DNA of 64,000 nt from Cucumis sativus (Eukaryota; Streptophyta; Magnoliopsida; Cucurbitales; Cucurbitaceae): NCBI RefSeq assembly GCF_000004075.3, contig NC_026655.2:20693489-20757488 (forward strand), given 5' to 3'. Under the pieces are notes generated by a model. That model was given only the letters and a program-made list of their open reading frames with translations, searched no databases and was not told the origin of the DNA. The position numbers and the translations under genes are program-made. Positions 60,517-64,000 of the stretch are shown here, one piece after another; position 1 is the stretch's first letter, and each line of letters opens with the position of its first letter.

Positions 60517-63030
60517 TCATATGAACAGCAAAGACAATCTATCTCTCACATATGCACCCTTTGAGTCAAAAACATCACATACCTGTTGTTTGTAATCAAC
60601 GTCATGTTCGATAGACAAAGGAACTTCACCCTCCTCCGTTTCATCTCCGATATCAATGATAATGTTATGAAGTAAGCAGCAGACTAGAATGATCCTCGGC
60701 AACCGATGTTTATCGGGTCTCCACATCACTCCTTGAATGATTCTCCACCGTTCTTTCAACATTGCTAGTGCTCGTTGAACCACCAACCGAGTCTCTTTGT
60801 GTCGCTTGTTGAACTCAGTTTTTGATGTTGAGAGTTCTTTTCCATCATAGGGAGTGACAAGATAAGGAAGTAAAGGATAGCCGGAATCTCCAATTATATA
60901 TTCTCGGATTTCCGATCTGTCGGGAAGCTCAAACCTCTTCCCATTCAGCCTCTCCCCCTTGTCACAAAGCTTGTGGAAGTTTGAACTCTGGAAAACTAAC
61001 CAATCCGACAATTTTCCAGGCAATCCAGTTAATATGTCTCGGAACCTCATTTCTGCGTCTACAATCACTTGCAAAACCATGCTGTGGTTTTTTTTGTCAT
61101 CAAGCCACACATAACTTGTGGGATCCGAAGCAGGCAGACACATTGTGATGTGAGTGGTATCGATCGAACCACAACAGTTAGGGAGTCCTTGTATTTTCTC
61201 AAATTTTGATTTCACTTGAGCCATTTCCACTTCGTTTGAAGGCCAATGAAGATGGTGAAGCCCCCTTTCTTCCATTGACTCCACAAATCGCCATGTGACT
61301 TGAGACACAGTCGAATGGTTCAACCCAAGCGAATCACCTATTGTCACTAATGATTCACCGGACCCCAACCTTCTTAAAGCTACAGCTACTTGATCACATA
61401 AAGACAATGGCCTACCGTTCAAAAATGTAAAATGACCAGATTTAGCTGTCATGTCGTCCTTGACAAGCAAACATATGTAATCGAAAGTCTTTCGGGAGAC
61501 CTTGAAAATGGATTTGAATCTATCCAAACCTTTTGATGCAGAATGAAGACCTGCATAGAAATGGGGTCAAGAAAGTGTAACCAAAATTTTCAAACTAAAA
61601 CACTGAAATTTGGTCCAGAATATTTTGAGGAGAAAAGGCTGAGCTAATCCCCAAATCATTGGATACATTCATGACCAGTATGATTAGTTTTTCACTCTGT
61701 AGTGTAATGGAAATAGATACTCGCTGGCTTTCAATTATGTAAAGTAGAAGACTTGAGAAACTGATAAACACCAGAAGAAAAAATCTAATGACATTATGTC
61801 AATGCCAAAGCAATAAGGATGTAAATTATTTGATGTGATTTACATAGCCTACTAATCGAATAACTACATTCCGTTAACAATCCACATCTATGTTTCTAAC
61901 TCTCCAATCCACACTCGACTCTACATCAGTCCAATAAGTTTATCTTAGTCTACTATAGTTGTCTCAACACTTCAAAACACAATTTAGTAAATATGTGGAA
62001 GTTATATTATCTAATTGCTAGAATCAGATACGATAGAGGAATAGCATAAATTCTCTACATTCTCTAAGATAATAGGAAGGAATTCCTAAACAAGATATGT
62101 GTCATTCTTGTTGAGTCTGGACTTCACTTTCAGGGGTAGTCGTTGGCAGAGGACATTGTCATCACCCTGACGAAGGAAGGACAGCCAATACATAGCAAAA
62201 GGTTTGAAGAAGGAACACACAAACCCCTCACCCTGGTATATAGAAGCATCCTTGTAATTCAAAGAACTAGCACTCAAATGTGTGGAGAGATGAAAAAAAG
62301 ATGAGGCCATTCCATTTCAACAAAGAGACTCACACTCAAGTTCCATAGCTTTGGATCTATATCGTCACTATCATCAATAAACTACTAATGTCGAATCAGG
62401 GTCAACTAGTTACAAATTCGAGAAGCTCTCGACAACCAAAGAATACAAAATACAGCTTATGAAGGTGTAAAGTCATAAGTTACACCAGTCAAACAGCATA
62501 ATCTATCCCTTCACAAACTAAACACTAACACATCAAACCCAAAACGAGATCCCCTGTCAAGCTCTAAACATTACAAGCTCAGAAAACAGATCAAAATCTC
62601 AGAAAACATGGCCACAACACAGACTGGTTCAAACTCTTATAATCAGAATCACATAACATACATATTTCTTCATAGAAACTAAACAAAAGTTCTTGCCCTT
62701 CTATACAATGACTCGAAGCTAACATAATTACCAAGCCTCCCAATGCACATGCAGTACCGTCAATTCTTTCTACATACCAGATAAGAAGTCAACCAAGTTC
62801 ACATCATTTGTTCCAAAACAGTCGATAGTCAAACAGAACCGATCTTACAATTGAAGAACTTCGATTAAAAGTAAAGAAAAAATCAAGATAGAAATACCAT
62901 TGGTTCGTTTGGAGAAATCATCCCACCAATCTATAGCATCATCCTTTTCAGAAGAATCAGAAGCAGTACCATTGCAATCGAGCTTTCTCTCTAATTTCTT
63001 CTTCTTTCTCAACCCTCTGATTGGACCCAT
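60517..63030 (-). CDS. ALP1-like protein (domesticated PIF/Harbinger transposase)
   Basis: Two exons, 62898-63030 (ATG at 63030) and 60517-61550, joined in phase 1 by GT/AG to 388 aa. The basic N-terminus (RGLRKKKKLERK) precedes a helix-turn-helix around LGLNHSTVSQVTWRF. Then comes the DDE_Tnp_4 nuclease fold: SIDTTHITM (D175), IIGDSGYPLLPY (D266) and the MLKERWRIIQG helix (E311), so the three acidic positions appear kept. The end VCCLLHNIIID is typical. ALP1-type proteins in Arabidopsis act with PRC2 instead of transposing. No inverted ends or TTA duplications flank it, and it has an ordinary 1.35-kb intron, favouring a host gene. Whether it could still cut DNA is unknown. Confidence 0.92.
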
Positions 63031-64000
63031 TAGCCACAACGAGTGAGTGATTAAAACCCAAATATAAAAAATTGTTATTGATGAAGAGGACACATAATAT
63101 TCCACAAAATCGCACACAGATTCTTCAAATTTGGTAAAAACAGGAATTGGGTTTTGTAGCACATGCAATGGAGAAAGATCGAGGGCCGCCCTTTGAATGA
63201 AACCAACTTTAAATTAGTCTAAGAACAAAAGGTCCAATCAATGGTGGTAGTCCATGAGATAGAGCAAGAAGTTTTGGGTTTGCGAATGAGCTAAAGGCGA
63301 TTTTGCTTTGTGAGACAAATCTGACGGCGGAGGTCTTCATAAAAGCCTCTTCCCAATTCTAATTCATTCCAATTTTTTAAAAAATTATGATCATCTAATT
63401 ACATTTTTAAATAATAAAGATCAATTCTACGAGTGGTTTTAGTTGTTGAGTCAAAAAAAGGAGTGAAATTTAGGTGTTTTTTTATGTTAAGACGTCATAT
63501 CTTTACTTATTCATGTTCGTGTTTGGTAACTTATCTAATATAATAACTTTTTCATATACTAGAGATTTTCTTTACTCTTCTCCACTTCATTCAACTCAAA
63601 CTTCTCGACACTCTCTCAATTATGATCGTGGTTGCCATTTTGGATACTCATTAATAGAGTTGATAAAGGGTTGTATGTTTTTGTTTAAGACATTACTCTT
63701 ATGTTTTTTGTTTTAATACATATTCATTCTTTATACTTTAATACTTTATGTTTGTTTAATTCCATCTGATCCAAGGACTCAAAAAATATCTAATAGGTTA
63801 ATGCCCTCTTAATTTCATATTTAATAAGTTTCTAAATTTTAAAAGTTCTAACACTTTTATTAATAATTCAAATAGATTTGTTATTGACCTAATGGAAGCA
63901 ATGTTGTAAATTGAGATTCCTAATAGTTTAGTTATTTTTTAAATATTTTTAAATATATGAAAGACTTTAAATCCATTTCAAATTAAAAAAAGTAATTTAT
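63031..64000. other. ALP1-like 5' UTR/promoter and intergenic end
   Basis: 63031-63340 is the likely leader and promoter of the minus-strand gene; no clear TATA box was chosen. The remainder is AT-rich without a credible gene. Confidence 0.45.

Noticed and set aside
62086..62310. 74-aa ORF inside the ALP1-like intron
   Set aside because: No recognisable motif and the flanking exons splice cleanly across it; could be an alternative exon but nothing supports that.

Overview
This window is plant nuclear DNA. Genes are spliced, intergenic DNA is very AT-rich, poly(A)-tailed retroelement ends and LTR debris are present, and the recognisable proteins are plant families (NPF transporter, ALY/THO4, EXO70H, H2A.W, RPS15a, a C2H2 zinc finger with an EAR motif, ALP1). 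Some repeats, notably AT-rich elements with ATAGCAAAA and CTATCA..TGATAG motifs and short tRNA-derived SINEs, remind me of cucurbit (Cucumis-like) genomes. That assignment is recollection, not something the sequence proves.

Layout. 0.3-2.2 kb: 5' half of an NPF2/NAXT-type transporter, minus strand, running off the left edge. 3.2-4.4 kb: an organelle-derived insert carrying a decayed plastid rpoB piece. 5.3 kb: tRNA-Val(AAC). 5.6-8.3 kb: ALY/THO4 mRNA-export adaptor with a LINE tail in its last intron. 11.0-16.4 kb: an 11-exon gene for a conserved-looking 358-aa protein I cannot name. 23.3-25.1 kb: intronless EXO70H, followed by a tandemly duplicated copy of its own 3' end. 28.6-30.3 kb: a PIF/Harbinger-type non-autonomous element. 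32.7-33.9 kb: copia- and gypsy-type debris. 34.8-35.6 kb: histone H2A.W. 36.0-41.3 kb: a transposon graveyard (Harbinger-like end, 42-bp array, CACTA coding relic, tRNA-iMet relic, SINE, intact solo LTR with target-site duplication). 42.3-42.9 kb: intron-bearing pseudogene of a small RRM protein. 45.3-46.3 kb: RPS15a. 54.9-55.4 kb: ZAT11/12-like repressor. 56.9-57.7 kb: a long hairpin next to a CACTA terminus. 60.5-63.0 kb: ALP1-like domesticated Harbinger transposase, minus strand.

The genes do not form a pathway or cluster; they are independent housekeeping (tRNA, ALY, RPS15a, H2A.W), transport (NPF) and stress or defence-type genes (EXO70H with upstream W-box cores, ZAT-like). Exon coordinates were derived by hand from GT/AG sites and reading-frame phase; where I give a total length, the phases closed exactly. 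I did not find a new multi-gene system. The most worthwhile items are the unnamed 358-aa gene, the duplicated EXO70H 3' end, the Harbinger elements whose terminal motif is echoed in internal arrays, the hairpin beside the CACTA end, and the nested solo LTR.
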